From positions 155,018,352 to 155,082,351 of the forward strand of contig OZ038381.1 of NCBI GenBank assembly GCA_964036045.1: a stretch of 64,000 bases of DNA. Direction: 5' to 3'. Position numbers and translations under genes: made by a program. Every line of letters begins with the position of its first letter. The stretch's first letter is position 1. Of this stretch, positions 24,301 through 38,841 are shown piece by piece. The notes below the pieces were generated by a model, which worked only from the letters and a program-made list of their open reading frames with translations, was not told the origin of the DNA and did not search any database. This DNA is from Eutreptiella sp. 'Long Island Sound 2002'. Taxonomy: Eukaryota; Euglenozoa; Euglenophyceae; Eutreptiales; Eutreptiaceae.

Positions 24301-27300
24301 CACCACTGTTTGAAGGCAGTGCTGCCACATTGTGAAGGCACTGCCGCTGCCATGTGAAGGCAGTGCTGCCACCAACTGCAGGCAGTGCTGCCTCATTTGG
24401 AAGGCAGTGTCACTGTCCAACAACAGTGCTGCTGCCGTCCACAGGCAGTGCTGCCACATTCTGAAGGCAGTGTTGCTGCAGTCCACTGGCAGTGCTGCAG
24501 TGTTGGGATGCAGTGCTGCAGCATTCCAAAGGCATGCAGCATTGCAGAGGCAGTGGCACCACTGTTTGAAGGCAGTGCTGCCACATTATGAAGGCACTGC
24601 CGCTGCCATGTGAAGGCAGTGCTGCCACCAACTGCAGGCAGTGCTGCCTCATTTGGAAGGCAGTGTCACTGTCCAACAACAGTGCTGCTGCCGTCCACAG
24701 GCAGTGCTGCCACATTCTGAAGGCAGTGTTGCTGCAGTCCATGGGCAGTGCTGCAGTGTTGGGATGCAGTGCTGCAGCATTCCAAAGGCATGCAGCATTG
24801 CAGAGGCAGTGGCACCACTGTTTGAAGGCAGTGCTGCCACATTGTGAAGGCAATGCCGCTGCCATGTGAAGGCAGTGCTGCCACCAACTGCAGGCAGTGC
24901 TGCCTCATTGGGAAGCCAGTGTCACTGTGCAACAACAGTGCTGCTGCCGTCCACAGGCAGTGTTGCTGCAGTCCACTGGCAGTGCTATAGTGTTGGGATG
25001 CAGTGCTGCAGCATTTCAAAGGCATGCAGCATTGCAGAGACAGTGGCACCACTGTTTGAAGGCAGTGCTGCCACATTGTGAAGGCACTGCCGCTGCCATG
25101 TGAAGGTATTGCTGCCACCAACTGCAGGCAGTGCTGCCTCTTTGGGAAGGCAGTGTCACTGTCCAACAACAGTGCTGCTGCCGTCCACAGGCAGTGCTGC
25201 CACATTCTGAAGGCAGTGTTGCTGCAGTCCATGGGCAGTGCTGCAGTGTTGGGATGCAGTGCTGCAGCATTCCAAAGGCATGCAGCATTGCAGAGGCAGT
25301 GGCACCACTGTTTGAAGGCAGTGCTGCCACATTGTGAAGGCACTGCCGCTTTCATGTGAAGGCAGTGCTGCCACCAACTGCAGGCAGTGCTGCCTCATTG
25401 GGAAGGCAGTGTCACTGTCCAACAACAGTGCTGCTGCCGTCCACAGGCAGTGCTGCCACATTCTGAAGGCAGTGTTGCTGCAGTCCATGGGCAGTGCTGC
25501 AGTGTTGGGATGCAGTGCTGCAGCATTCCAAAGGCATGCAGCATTGCAGAGGCAGTGGCACCACTGTTTGAAGGCAGTGCTGCCACATTATGAAGGCACT
25601 GCCGCTGCCATGTGAAGGCATTGCTGCCACCAACTGCAGGCAGTGCTGCCTCATTGGGAAGCCAGTGTCACTGTCCAACAACAGTGCTGCTGCCGTCCAC
25701 AGGCAGTGCTGCCACATTCTGAAGGCAGTGTTGCTGCAGTCCATGGGCAGTGCTGCAGTGTTGGGATGCAGTGCTGCAGCATTCCAAAGGCATGCAGCAT
25801 TGCAGAGACAGTGGCACCACTGTTTGAAGGCAGTGCTGCCTCATTGTGAAGGCACTGCCGCTGCCATGTGAAGGCATTGCTGCCACCAACTGAAGGTAGT
25901 GCTGCCTCATTGGGAAGCCAGTGTCACTGTCCAACAACAGTGCTGCTGCCGTCCACAGGCAGTGTTGCTGCAGTCCACTGGCAGCGCTGCAGTGTTGGGA
26001 TGCAGTGCTGCAGCATTCCAAAGGCATGCAGCATTGCAGAGGCAGTGGCACCACTGTTTGAAGGCAGTGCTGCCACATTGTGAAGGCACTGCCGCTGCCA
26101 TGTGAAGGCAGTGCTGCCACCAACTGAAGGCAGTGCTGCCTCATTGGGAAGGCAGTGTCACTGTCCAACAACAGTGCTGCTGCCGTCCACAGGCAATGTT
26201 GCTGCAGTCCACTGGCAGCGCTGCACTGTTGGGATGCAGTGCTGCAGCATTCCAAAGGCATGCAGCATTGCAGAGGCAGTGGCACCACTGTTTGAAGGCA
26301 GTGCTGCCACATTGTGAAGGCACTGCCGCTGCCATGTGAAGGCAGTGCTGCCACCAACTGCAGGCAGTGCTGCCTCATTTGGAAGGCAGTGTCACTGTCC
26401 AACAACAGTGCTGCTGCCGCCGTCCACAGGCAGTGCTGCCACATTCTGAAGGCAGTGTTGCTGCAGTCCACTGGCAGTGCTGCAGTGTTGGGATGCAGTA
26501 CTGCAGCATTCCAAAGGCATGCAGCATTGCAGAGGCAGTGGCACCACTGTTTGAAGGCAGTGCTGCCACATTGTGAAGGCACTGCCGCTGCCATGTGAAG
26601 GCATTGCTGCCACCAACTGCAGGCAGTGCTGCCTCATTGGGAAGGCAGTGTCACTGTCCAACAACAGTGCTGCTGCTGTCCACAGGCAATCTTGCTGCAG
26701 TCCACTGGCAGCGCTGCACTGTTGGGATGCAGTGCTGCAGCATTTCAAAGGCATGCAGCATTGCAGAGGCAGTGGCACCACTGTTTGAAGGCAGTGCTGC
26801 CACATTGTGAAGGCACTGCCGCTGCCATGTGAAGGCAGTGCTGCCACCAACTGCAGGCAGTGCTGCCTCATTTGGAAGGCAGTGTCACTGTCCAACAACA
26901 GTGCTGCTGCCGTCCACAGGCAGTGCTGCCACATTCTGAAGGCAGTGTTGCTGCAGTCCACTGGCAGTGCTGCAGTCTTGGGATGCAGTACTGCAGCATT
27001 CCAAAGGCATGCAGCATTGCAGAGGCAGTGGCACCACTGTTTGAAGGCAGTGCTGCCACATTGTGAAGGCACTGCCGCTGCCATGTGAAGGCAGTGCTGC
27101 CACCAACTGCAGGCAGTGCTGCCTCATTTGGAAGGCAGTGTCACTGTCCAACAACAGTGCTGCTGCCGTCCACAGGCAGTGCTGCCACATTCTGAAGGCA
27201 GTGTTGCTGCAGTCCATGGGCAGTGCTGCAGTGTTGGGATGCAGTCCTGCAGCATTCCAAAGGCATGCAGCATTGCAGAGGCAGTGGCACCACTGTTTGA

Positions 27301-28494
27301 AGGCAGTGCTGCCACATTGTGAAGGCAATGCCGCTGCCATGTGAAGGCATTGCTGCCACCAACTGCAGGCAGTGCTGCCTCATTGGGAAGCCAGTGTCAC
27401 TGTGCAACAACAGTGCTGCTGCCGTCCACAGGCAGTGTTGCTGCAGTCCACTGGCAGTGCTATAGTGTTGGGATGCAGTGCTGCAGCATTTCAAAGGCAT
27501 GCAGCATTGCAGAGACAGTGGCACCACTGTTTGAAGGCAGTGCTGCCACATTGTGAAGGCACTGCCGCTGCCATGTGAAGGTATTGCTGCCACCAACTGC
27601 AGGCAGTGCTGCCTCTTTGGGAAGGCAGTGTCACTGTCCAACAACAGTGCTGCTGCCGTCCACAGGCAGTGCTGCCACATTCTGAAGGCAGTGTTGCTGC
27701 AGTCCATGGGCAGTGCTGCAGTGTTGGGATGCAGTGCTGCAGCATTCCAAAGGCATGCAGCATTGCAGAGGCAGTGGCACCACTGTTTGAAGGCAGTGCT
27801 GCCACATTGTGAAGGCACTGCCGCTTTCATGTGAAGGCAGTGCTGCCACCAACTGCAGGCAGTGCTGCCTCATTTGGAAGGCAGTGTCACTGTCCAACAA
27901 CAGTGCTGCTGCCGTCCACAGGCAGTGCTGCCACATTCTGAAGGCAGTGTTGCTGCAGTCCATGGGCAGTGCTGCAGTGTTGGGATGCAGTGCTGCAGCA
28001 TTCCAAAGGCATGCAGCATTGCAGAGGCAGTGGCACCACTGTTTGAAGGCAGTGCTGCCTCATTGTGAAGGCACTGCCGCTGCCATGTGAAGGCATTGCT
28101 GCCACCAACTGAAGGTAGTGCTGCCTCATTGGGAAGCCAGTGTCACTGTCCAACAACAGTGCTGCTGCCGTCCACAGGCAGTGTTGCTGCAGTCCACTGG
28201 CAGTGCTGCAGTGTTGGGATGCAGTGCTGCAGCATTCCAAAGGCATGCAGCATTGCAGAGGCAGTGGCACCACTGTTTGAAGGCAGTGCTGCCTCATTGT
28301 GAAGGCACTGCCGCTGCCATGTGAAGGCAGTGCTGCCACCAACTGAAGGCAGTGCTGCCTCATTGGGAAGCCAGTGTCACTGTCCAACAACAGTGCTGCT
28401 GCCGTCCACAGGCAGTGTTGCTGCAGTCCACTGGCAGTGCTGCAGTGTTGGGATGCAGTGCTGCAGCATTCCAAAGGCATGCAGCATTGCAGAG

Positions 28495-29266
28495 ACAGTG
28501 GCACCATTGTTTGACGGCAGTGCTGCCTCATTGTGAAGGCACTGCCGCTGCCATGTGAAGGCATTGTGCTGCCACCAATTGAAGGGTGTGCTGCCACATT
28601 GTGAAGGAACTGCTGCTGCCATGTGAAGGCATTGCTGCCGCCAACTGAAGGGTGTGCTGCCACATTGTGAAGGCAGTGTCACTGTCCAACAACAGTGCTG
28701 CTGCCGTCCACAGGCAGCGTTTCTGCAGTCCACTGGCAGTGCTCCAGTGTCAGGATGCAGTGCTGCAGCATTCCAAAGGCATGCAGCATTCCCGAGGCAG
28801 TGGCACCACTGTTTGAAGGCAGTGCTGCCACATTGTGAAGTCACTGCCGCTGTCATGTGAAGGCAGTGCTGCCACCAACTGCAGGCAGTGCTGCCTCATT
28901 GTGAAGGCAGTGCCGCTGCCATCTGAAGGCAGTGCTGCCACCAACTGAAGGCAAGTGCTGCCTCATTGGGAAGGCAGTGTCGCTGTCCAACAACAGTGCT
29001 GCTGCCGTCCACAGGCAGTGTTGCTGCAGTCCACTGGCAGCGCTGCAGTGTTGGGATGCAGTGCTGCAGCATTCCAAAGGCATGCAGCATTCCAGAGGCA
29101 GTGGCACCACTGTTTGAAGGCAGTGCTGCCACATTGTGAAGGCACTGCCGCTGCCATGTGATGGCAGTGCTGCCACCAACTGAAGGCAGTGCTGCCTCAT
29201 TGGGAAGGCAATGCCGCTGCCATGTGAAGGCTGTGCTACCACCAACTGCTGGCAATGCTGCCTCAT
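28495..29266. repeat. variant block V, copy 1
   Basis: A more diverged stretch with GCACCATTGTTTGACGGCAG, CAATTGAAGGGTGTGCTGCC, ATTCCCGAGGCAGTGG and CTGAAGGCAAGTGCTGCC. The same block recurs at 29654-30425 and 32261-33032. Confidence 0.8.
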
Positions 29267-29653
29267 TGGGAAGGCAGTGTCACTGTCCAACAACAGTGCT
29301 GCTGCCGTCCACAGGCAGTGCTGCCACATTCTGAAGGCAGTGTTGCTGCAGTCCATGGGCAGTGCTGCAGTGTTGGGATGCAGTGCTGCAGCATTCCAAA
29401 GGCATGCAGCATTGCAGAGGCAGTGGCACCACTGTTTGAAGGCAGTGCTGCCACATTGTGAAGGCACTGCCGCTGCCATGTGAAGGCATTGCTGCCACCA
29501 ACTGAAGGCAGTGCTGCCTCATTGGGAAGGCAGTGTCACTGTCCAACAACAGTGCTGCTGCCGTCCACAGGCAATGTTGCTGCAGTCCACTGGCAGCGCT
29601 GCACTGTTGGGATGCAGTGCTGCAGCATTCCAAAGGCATGCAGCATTGCAGAG

Positions 29654-30425
29654 ACAGTGGCACCATTGTTTGACGGCAGTGCTGCCTCATTGTGAAGGCA
29701 CTGCCGCTGCCATGTGAAGGCATTGTGCTGCCACCAATTGAAGGGTGTGCTGCCACATTGTGAAGGAACTGCTGCTGCCATGTGAAGGCATTGCTGCCGC
29801 CAACTGAAGGGTGTGCTGCCACATTGTGAAGGCAGTGTCACTGTCCAACAACAGTGCTGCTGCCGTCCACAGGCAGCGTTTCTGCAGTCCACTGGCAGTG
29901 CTGCAGTGTCAGGATGCAGTGCTGCAGCATTCCAAAGGCATGCAGCATTCCCGAGGCAGTGGCACCACTGTTTGAAGGCAGTGCTGCCACATTGTGAAGT
30001 CACTGCCGCTGTCATGTGAAGGCAGTGCTGCCACCAACTGCAGGCAGTGCTGCCTCATTGTGAAGGCAGTGCCGCTGCCATCTGAAGGCAGTGCTGCCAC
30101 CAACTGAAGGCAAGTGCTGCCTCATTGGGAAGGCAGTGTCGCTGTCCAACAACAGTGCTGCTGCCGTCCACAGGCAGTGTTGCTGCAGTCCACTGGCAGC
30201 GCTGCAGTGTTGGGATGCAGTGCTGCAGCATTCCAAAGGCATGCAGCATTGCAGAGGCAGTGGCACCACTGTTTGAAGGCAGTGCTGCCACATTGTGAAG
30301 GCACTGCCGCTGCCATGTGATGGCAGTGCTGCCACCAACTGAAGGCAGTGCTGCCTCATTGGGAAGGCAATGCCGCTGCCATGTGAAGGCTGTGCTACCA
30401 CCAACTGCTGGCAATGCTGCCTCAT
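29654..30425. repeat. variant block V, copy 2
   Basis: Shifted 1159 bp from copy 1 and almost identical to it. A recent segmental copy. Confidence 0.8.
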
Positions 30426-31384
30426 TGGGAAGGCAGTGTCACTGTCCAACAACAGTGCTGCTGCCGTCCACAGGCAGTGCTGCCACATTGTGAAGGCAGT
30501 GTTGCTCCAGTCCATGGGCAGTGCTGCAGTGTTGGGATGCAGTGCTGCAGCATTCCAAAGGCATGCAGCATTGCAGAGGCAGTGGCACCACTGTTTGAAG
30601 GCAGTGCTGCCACATTGTGAAGGCACTGCCGCTGCCATGTGAAGGCATTGCTGCCACCAACTGAAGGCAGTGCTGCCTCATTGGGAAGGCAGTGTCACTG
30701 TCCAACAACAGTGCTGCTGCCGTCCACAGGCAGTGTTGCTGCAGTCCACTGGCAGTGCTATAGTGTTGGGATGCAGTGCTGCAGCATTTCAAAGGCATGC
30801 AGCATTGCAGAGACAGTGGCACCACTGTTTGAAGGCAGTGCTGCCACATTGTGAAGGCACTGCCGCTGCCATGTGAAGGTATTGCCGCCACCAACTGCAG
30901 GCAGTGCTGCCTCTTTGGGAAGGCAGTGTCACTGTCCAACAACAGTGCTGCTGCCGTCCACAGGCAGTGCTGCCACATTCTGAAGGCAGTGTTGCTGCAG
31001 TCCATGGGCAGTGCTGCAGTGTTGGGATGCAGTGCTGCAGCATTCCAAAGGCATGCAGCATTGCAGAGGCAGTGGCACCACTGTTTGAAGGCAGTGCTGC
31101 CACATTGTGAAGGCACTGCCGCTTTCATGTGAAGGCAGTGCTGCCACCAACTGCAGGCAGTGCTGCCTCATTTGGAAGGCAGTGTCACTGTCCAACAACA
31201 GTGCTGCTGCCGTCCACAGGCAGTGCTGCCACATTCTGAAGGCAGTGTTGCTGCAGTCCATGGGCAGTGCTGCAGTGTTGGGATGCAGTGCTGCAGCATT
31301 CCAAAGGCATGCAGCATTGCAGAGGCAGTGGCACCACTGTTTGAAGGCAGTGCTGCCTCATTGTGAAGGCAATGCCGCTTTCAT

Positions 31385-32322
31385 GTGAAGGCAGTGCTGC
31401 CACCAACTGAAGGTAGTGCTGCCTCATTGGGAAGCCAGTGTCACTGTCCAACAACAGTGCTGCTGCCGTCCACAGGCAGTGTTGCTGCAGTCCACTGGCA
31501 GTGCTGCAGTGTTGGGATGCAGTGCTGCAGCATTCCAAAGGCATGCAGCATTGCAGAGGCAGTGGCACCACTGTTTGAAGGCAGTGCTGCCTCATTGTGA
31601 AGGCACTGCCGCTGCCATGTGAAGGCATTGCTGCCACCAACTGAAGGTAGTGCTGCCTCATTGGGAAGCCAGTGTCACTGTCCAACAACAGTGCTGCTGC
31701 CGTCCACAGGCAGTGTTGCTGCAGTCCACTGGCAGTGCTGCAGTGTTGGGATGCAGTGCTGCAGCATTCCAAAGGCATGCAGCATTGCAGAGGCAGTGGC
31801 ACCACTGTTTGAAGGCAGTGCTGCCTCATTGTGAAGGCACTGCCGCTGCCATGTGAAGGCATTGCTGCCACCAACTGAAGGTAGTGCTGCCTCATTGGGA
31901 AGCCAGTGTCACTGTCCAACAACAGTGCTGCTGCCGTCCACAGGCAGTGTTGCTGCAATCCACTGGCCCTGCTGCAGTGTTGGGATGCAGTGCTGCAGCA
32001 TTCCAAAGGCATGCAGCATTGCAGAGGCAGTGGCACTACTGTTTGAAGGCAGTGCTGCCACATTGTGAAGGCACTGCCGCTGCCATGTGAAGGCAGTGCT
32101 GCCACCAACTGAAGGCAGTGCTGCCTCATTGGGAAGGCAGTGTCACTGTCCAACATCAGTGCTGCTGCCGTCCACAGGCAATGTTGCTGCAGTCCACTGG
32201 CAGCGCTGCACTGTTGGGATGCAGTGCTGCAGCATTCCAAAGGCATGCAGCATTGCAGAGACAGTGGCACCATTGTTTGACGGCAGTGCTGCCTCATTGT
32301 GAAGGCACTGCCGCTTTCATGT
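31385..32322. repeat. run of four consecutive 234-bp units
   Basis: Units starting at 31385, 31619, 31853 and 32087 are each 234 bp. They lack 22 bp (one subunit) between the ...CCGTCCACAGGCAGTG and TTGCTGCAGTCC parts. Because 234 is divisible by 3, a 414-codon minus-strand frame stays open here by periodicity alone. Confidence 0.85.
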
Positions 32323-33032
32323 GAAGGCATTGTGCTGCCACCAATTGAAGGGTGTGCTGCCACATTGTGAAGGAACTGCTGCTGCCATGTGAAGGCATTG
32401 CTGCCGCCAACTGAAGGGTGTGCTGCCACATTGTGAAGGCAGTGTCACTGTCCAACAACAGTGCTGCTGCCGTCCACAGGCAGCGTTTCTGCAGTCCACT
32501 GGCAGTGCTGCAGTGTCAGGATGCAGTGCTGCAGCATTCCAAAGGCATGCAGCATTCCCGAGGCAGTGGCACCACTGTTTGAAGGCAGTGCTGCCACATT
32601 GTGAAGTCACTGCCGCTGTCATGTGAAGGCATTGCTGCCACCAACTGAAGGCAGTGCGGCCACATTGTGAAGGCAGTGCCGCTGCCATCTGAAGGCAGTG
32701 CTGCCACCAACTGAAGGCAAGTGCTGCCTCATTGGGAAGGCAGTGTCGCTGTCCAACAACAGTGCTGCTGCCGTCCACAGGCAGTGTTGCTGCAGTCCAC
32801 TGGCAGCGCTGCAGTGTTGGGATGCAGTGCTGCAGCATTCCAAAGGCATGCAGCATTCCAGAGGCAGTGGCACCACTGTTTGAAGGCAGTGCTGCCACAT
32901 TGTGAAGGCACTGCCGCTGCCATGTGATGGCAGTGCTGCCACCAACTGAAGGCAGTGCTGCCTCATTGGGAAGGCAATGCCGCTGCCATGTGAAGGTATT
33001 GCTGCCACCAACTGCTGGCAATGCTGCCTCAT
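32261..33032. repeat. variant block V, copy 3
   Basis: Third copy, 2607 bp from copy 2. Its right end differs slightly: GGTATTGCTGCC replaces GGCTGTGCTACC. Confidence 0.8.
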
Positions 33033-36000
33033 TGGGAAGGCAGTGTCACTGTCCAACAACAGTGCTGCTGCCGTCCACAGGCAGTGCTGCCACATTCTGA
33101 AGGCAGTGTTGCTGCAGTCCATGGGCAGTGCTGCAGTGTTGGGATGCAGTGCTGCAGCATTCCAAAGGCATGCAGCATTGCAGAGGCAGTGGCACCACTG
33201 TTTGAAGGCAGTGCTGCCACATTGTGAAGGCACTGCCGCTGCCATGTGAAGGCATTGCTGCCACCAACTGAAGGCAGTGCTGCCTCATTGGGAAGGCAGT
33301 GTCACTGTCCAACAACAGTGCTGCTGCCGTCCACAGGCAGTGTTGCTGCAGTCCACTGGCAGTGCTATAGTGTTGGGATGCAGTGCTGCAGCATTTCAAA
33401 GGCATGCAGCATTGCAGAGACAGTGGCACCACTGTTTGAAGGCAGTGCTGCCACATTGTGAAGGCACTGCCGCTGCCATGTGAAGGTATTGCTGCCACCA
33501 ACTGCAGGCAGTGCTGCCTCTTTGGGAAGGCAGTGTCACTGTCCAACAACAGTGCTGCTGCCGTCCACAGGCAGTGCTGCCACATTCTGAAGGCAGTGTT
33601 GCTGCAGTCCATGGGCAGTGCTGCAGTGTTGGGATGCAGTGCTGAGCATTCCAAAGGCATGCAGCATTGCAGAGGCAGTGGCACCACTGTTTGAAGGCAG
33701 TGCTGCCACATTGTGAAGGCACTGCCGCTTTCATGTGAAGGCAGTGCTGCCACCAACTGCAGGCAGTGCTGCCTCATTTGGAAGGCAGTGTCACTGTCCA
33801 ACAACAGTGCTGCTGCCGTCCACAGGCAGTGCTGCCACATTCTGAAGGCAGTGTTGCTGCAGTCCATGGGCAGTGCTGCAGTGTTGGGATGCAGTGCTGC
33901 AGCATTCCAAAGGCATGCAGCATTGCAGAGGCAGTGGCACCACTGTTTGAAGGCAGTGCTGCCTCATTGTGAAGGCACTGCCGCTGCCATGTGAAGGCAT
34001 TGCTGCCACCAACTGAAGGTAGTGCTGCCTCATTGGGAAGCCAGTGTCACTGTCCAACAACAGTGCTGCTGCCGTCCACAGGCAGTGTTGCTGCAGTCCA
34101 CTGGCAGTGCTGCAGTGTTGGGATGCAGTGCTGCAGCATTCCAAAGGCATGCAGCATTGCAGAGACAGTGGCACCACTGTTTGAAGGCAGTGCTGCCACA
34201 TTGTGAAGGCACTGCCGCTGCCATGTGAAGGCATTGCTGCCACCAACTGCAGGCAGTGCTGCCTCATTGGGAAGCCAGTGTCACTGTCCAACAACAGTGC
34301 TGCTGCCGTCCACAGGCAGTGCTGCCACATTCTGAAGGCAGTGTTGCTGCAGTCCATGGGCAGTGCTGCAGTGTTGGGATGCAGTGCTGCAGCATTCCAA
34401 AGGCATGCAGCATTGCAGAGGCAGTGGCACCACTGTTTGAAGGCAGTGCTGCCACATTGTGAAGGCACTGCCGCTTTCATGTGAAGGCAGTGCTGCCACC
34501 AACTGCAGGCAGTGCTGCCTCATTTGGAAGCCAGTGTCACTGTCCAACAACAGTGCTGCTGCCGTCCACAGGCAGTGCTGCCACATTCTGAAGGCAGTGT
34601 TGCTGCAGTCCATGGGCAGTGCTGCAGTGTTGGGATGCAGTGCTGCAGCATTCCAAAGGCATGCAGCATTGCAGAGACAGTGGCACCACTGTTTGAAGGC
34701 AGTGCTGCCACATTGTGAAGGCACTGCCGCTGTCATGTGAAGGCATTGCTGCCACCAACTGCAGGCAGTGCTGCCTCATTTGGAAGGCAGTGTCACTGTC
34801 CAACAACAGTGCTGCTGCCGTCCACAGGCAGTGCTGCCACATTCTGAAGGCAGTGTTGCTGCAGTCCACTGGCAGTGCTGCAGTCTTGGGATGCAGTGCT
34901 GCAGCATTCCAAAGGCATGCAGCATTGCAGAGGCAGTGGCACCACTGTTTGAAGGCAGTGCTGCCACATTGTGAAGGCACTGCCGCTTTCATGTGAAGGC
35001 AGTGCTGCCACCAACTGCAGGCAGTGCTGCCTCATTTGGAAGGCAGTGTCACTGTCCAACAACAGTGCTGCTGCCGTCCACAGGCAGTGCTGCCACATTC
35101 TGAAGGCAGTGTTGCTGCAGTCCATGGGCAGTGCTGCAGTGTTGGGATGCAGTGCTGCAGCATTCCAAAGGCATGCAGCATTGCAGAGGCAGTGGCACCA
35201 CTGTTTGAAGGCAGTGCTGCCACATTGTGAAGGCACTGCCGCTGCCATGTGAAGGCAGTGCTGCCACCAACTGCAGGCAGTGCTGCCTCATTTGGAAGCC
35301 AGTGTCACTGTCCAACAACAGTGCTGCTGCCGTCCACAGGCAGTGCTGCCACATTCTGAAGGCAGTGTTGCTGCAGTCCACTGGCAGTGCTGCAGTCTTG
35401 GGATGCAGTGCTGCAGCATTCCAAAGGCATGCAGCATTGCAGAGGCAGTGGCACCACTGTTTGAAGGCAGTGCTGCCACATTGTGAAGGCACTGCCGCTT
35501 TCATGTGAAGGCAGTGCTGCCACCAACTGCAGGCAGTGCTGCCTCATTTGGAAGGCAGTGTCACTGTCCAACAACAGTGCTGCTGCCGTCCACAGGCAGT
35601 GCTGCCACATTCTGAAGGCAGTGTTGCTGCAGTCCATGGGCAGTGCTGCAGTGTTGGGATGCAGTGCTGCAGCATTCCAAAGGCATGCAGCATTGCAGAG
35701 GCAGTGGCACCACTGTTTGAAGGCAGTGCTGCCACATTGTGAAGGCAATGCCGCTGCCATGTGAAGGCATTGCTGCCACCAACTGCAGGCAGTGCTGCCT
35801 CATTGGGAAGGCAGTGTCACTGTCCAACAACAGTGCTGCTGCCGTCCACAGGCAGTGCTGCCACATTCTGAAGGCAGTGTTGCTGCAGTCCATGGGCAGT
35901 GCTGCAGTGTTGGGATGCAGTGCTGCAGCATTCCAAAGGCATGCAGCATTGCAGAGGCAGTGGCACCACTGTTTGAAGGCAGTGCTGCCACATTGTGAAG

Positions 36001-38841
36001 GCACTGCCGCTGCCATGTGAAGGCAGTGCTGCCACCAACTGCAGGCAGTGCTGCCTCATTTGGAAGCCAGTGTCACTGTCCAACAACAGTGCTGCTGCCG
36101 TCCACAGGCAGTGCTGCCACATTCTGAAGGCAGTGTTGCTGCAGTCCACTGGCAGTGCTGCAGTCTTGGGATGCAGTGCTGCAGCATTCCAAAGGCATGC
36201 AGCATTGCAGAGGCAGTGGCACCACTGTTTGAAGGCAGTGCTGCCACATTGTGAAGGCACTGCCGCTTTCATGTGAAGGCAGTGCTGCCACCAACTGCAG
36301 GCAGTGCTGCCTCATTTGGAAGGCAGTGTCACTGTCCAACAACAGTGCTGCTGCCGTCCACAGGCAGTGCTGCCACATTCTGAAGGCAGTGTTGCTGCAG
36401 TCCATGGGCAGTGCTGCAGTGTTGGGATGCAGTGCTGCAGCATTCCAAAGGCATGCAGCATTGCAGAGGCAGTGGCACCACTGTTTGAAGGCAGTGCTGC
36501 CACATTGTGAAGGCAATGCCGCTGCCATGTGAAGGCATTGCTGCCACCAACTGAAGGCAGTGCTGCCTCATTGGGAAGCCAGTGTCACTGTCCAACAACA
36601 GTGCTGCTGCCGTCCACAGGCAGTGTTGCTGCAGTCCACTGGCAGTGCTATAGTGTTGGGATGCAGTGCTGCAGCATTCCAAAGGCATGCAGCATTGCAG
36701 AGACAGTGGCACCACTGTTTGAAGGCAGTGCTGCCACATTGTGAAGGCACTGCCGCTGTCATGTGAAGGTATTGCTGCCACCAACTGCAGGCAGTGCTGC
36801 CTCATTGGGAAGGCAGTGTCACTGTCCAACAACAGTGCTGCTGCCGTCCACAGGCAGTGCTGCCACATTCTGAAGGCAGTGTTGCTGCATTCCATGGGCA
36901 GTGCTGCAGTGTTGGGATGCAGTGCTGCAGCATTCCAAAGGCATGCAGCATTGCAGAGGCAGTGGCACCACTGTTTGAAGGCAGTGCTATCTCATTGTGA
37001 AGGCACTGCCGCTGTCATGTGAAGGCAGTGCTGCCACCAACTGCAGGCAGTGCTGCCTCATTGGGAAGCCAGTGTCACTGTCCAACAACAGTGCTGCTGC
37101 CGTCCACAGGCAGTGCTGCCACATTCTGAAGGCAGTGTTGCTGCAGTCCACTGGCAGTGCTGCAGTCTTGGGATGCAGTGCTGCAGCATTCCAAAGGCAT
37201 GCAGCATTGCAGAGGCAGTGGCACCACTGTTTGAAGGCAGTGCTGCCTCATTGTGAAGGCACTGCCGCTGCCATGTGAAGGCAGTGCTGCCACCAACTGA
37301 AGGTAGTGCTGCCTCATTGGGAAGGCAGTGTCACTGTCCAACAACAGTGCTGCTGCCGTCCACAGGCAGTGCTGCCACATTCTGAAGGCAGTGTTGCTGC
37401 AATCCACTGGCAGTGCTGCAGTGTTGGGATGCAGTGCTGCAGCATTCCAAAGGCATGCAGCATTGCAGAGGCAGTGGCACCACTGTTTGAAGGCAGTGCT
37501 GCCACATTGTGAAGGCAATGCCGCTGCCATGTGAAGGCAGTGCTGCCACCAACTGCAGGCAGTGCTGCCTCATTGGAAAGGCAGTGTCACTGTCCAACAA
37601 CAGTGCTGCTGCCGTCCACAGGCAGTGCTGCCACATTCTGACGGCAGTGTTGCTGCAGTCCACGGGCAGTGCTGCAGTGTTAGGATGCAGTGCTGCAGCA
37701 TTCCAAAGGCATGCAGCATTGCAGAGACAGTGGCACCACTGTTTGAAGGCAGTGCTGCCACATTATGAAGGCACTGCCGCTGCCATGTGAAGGCAGTGCT
37801 GCCACCAACTGCAGGCAGTGCTGCCTCATTGGGAAGGCAGTGTCACTGTCCAACAACAGTGCTGCTGCCGTCCACAGGCAGTGCTGCCACATTCTGAAGG
37901 CAGTGTTGCTGCAGTCCATGGGCAGTGCTGCAGTGTTAGGATGCAGTGCTGCAGCATTCCAAAGGCATGCAGCATTGCAGAGACAGTGGCACCACTGTTT
38001 GAAGGCAGTGCTGCCACATTATGAAGGCACTGCCGCTGCCATGTGAAGGCAGTGCTGCCACCAACTGCAGGCAGTGCTGCCTCATTGGGAAGGCAGTGTC
38101 ACTGTCCAACAACAGTGCTGCTGCCGTCCACAGGCAGTGCTGCCACATTCTGAAGGCAGTGTTGCTGCAGTCCATGGGCAGTGCTGCAATGTTGGGATGC
38201 AGTGCTGCAGCATTCCAAAGGCATGCAGCATTGCAGAGGCAGTGGCACCACTGTTTGAAGGCAGTGCTGCCACATTGTGAAGGCACTGCCGCTGCCATGT
38301 GAAGGCATTGCTGCCACCAACTGAAGGCAGTGCTGCCTCATTTGGAAGGCAGTGTCACTGTCCAACAACAGTGCTGCTGCCGTCCACAGGCAGTGCTGCC
38401 ACATTCTGAAGGCAGTGTTGCTGCAGTCCATGGGCAGTGCTGCAGTGTTGGGATGCAGTGCTGCAGCATTCCAAAGGCATGCAGCATTGCAGAGGCAGTG
38501 GCACCACTGTTTGAAGGCAGTGCTGCCACATTGTGAAGGCACTGCCACTGCCATGTAAAGGCAGTGCTGCCACCAACTGAAGGCAGTGCTGCCTCATTGG
38601 GAAGGCAGTGTCACTGTCCAACAACAGTGCTGCTGCCGTCCACAGGCAGTGCTGCCACATTCTGAAGGCAGTGTTGCTGCAATCCACTGGCAGTGCTGCA
38701 GTGTTGGGATGCAGTGCTGCAGCATTCCAAAGGCATGCAGCATTGCAGAGGCAGTGGCACCACTGTTTGAAGGCAGTGCTGCCACATTGTGAAGGCAATG
38801 CCGCTGCCATGTGAAGGCAGTGCTGCCACCAACTGCAGGCA

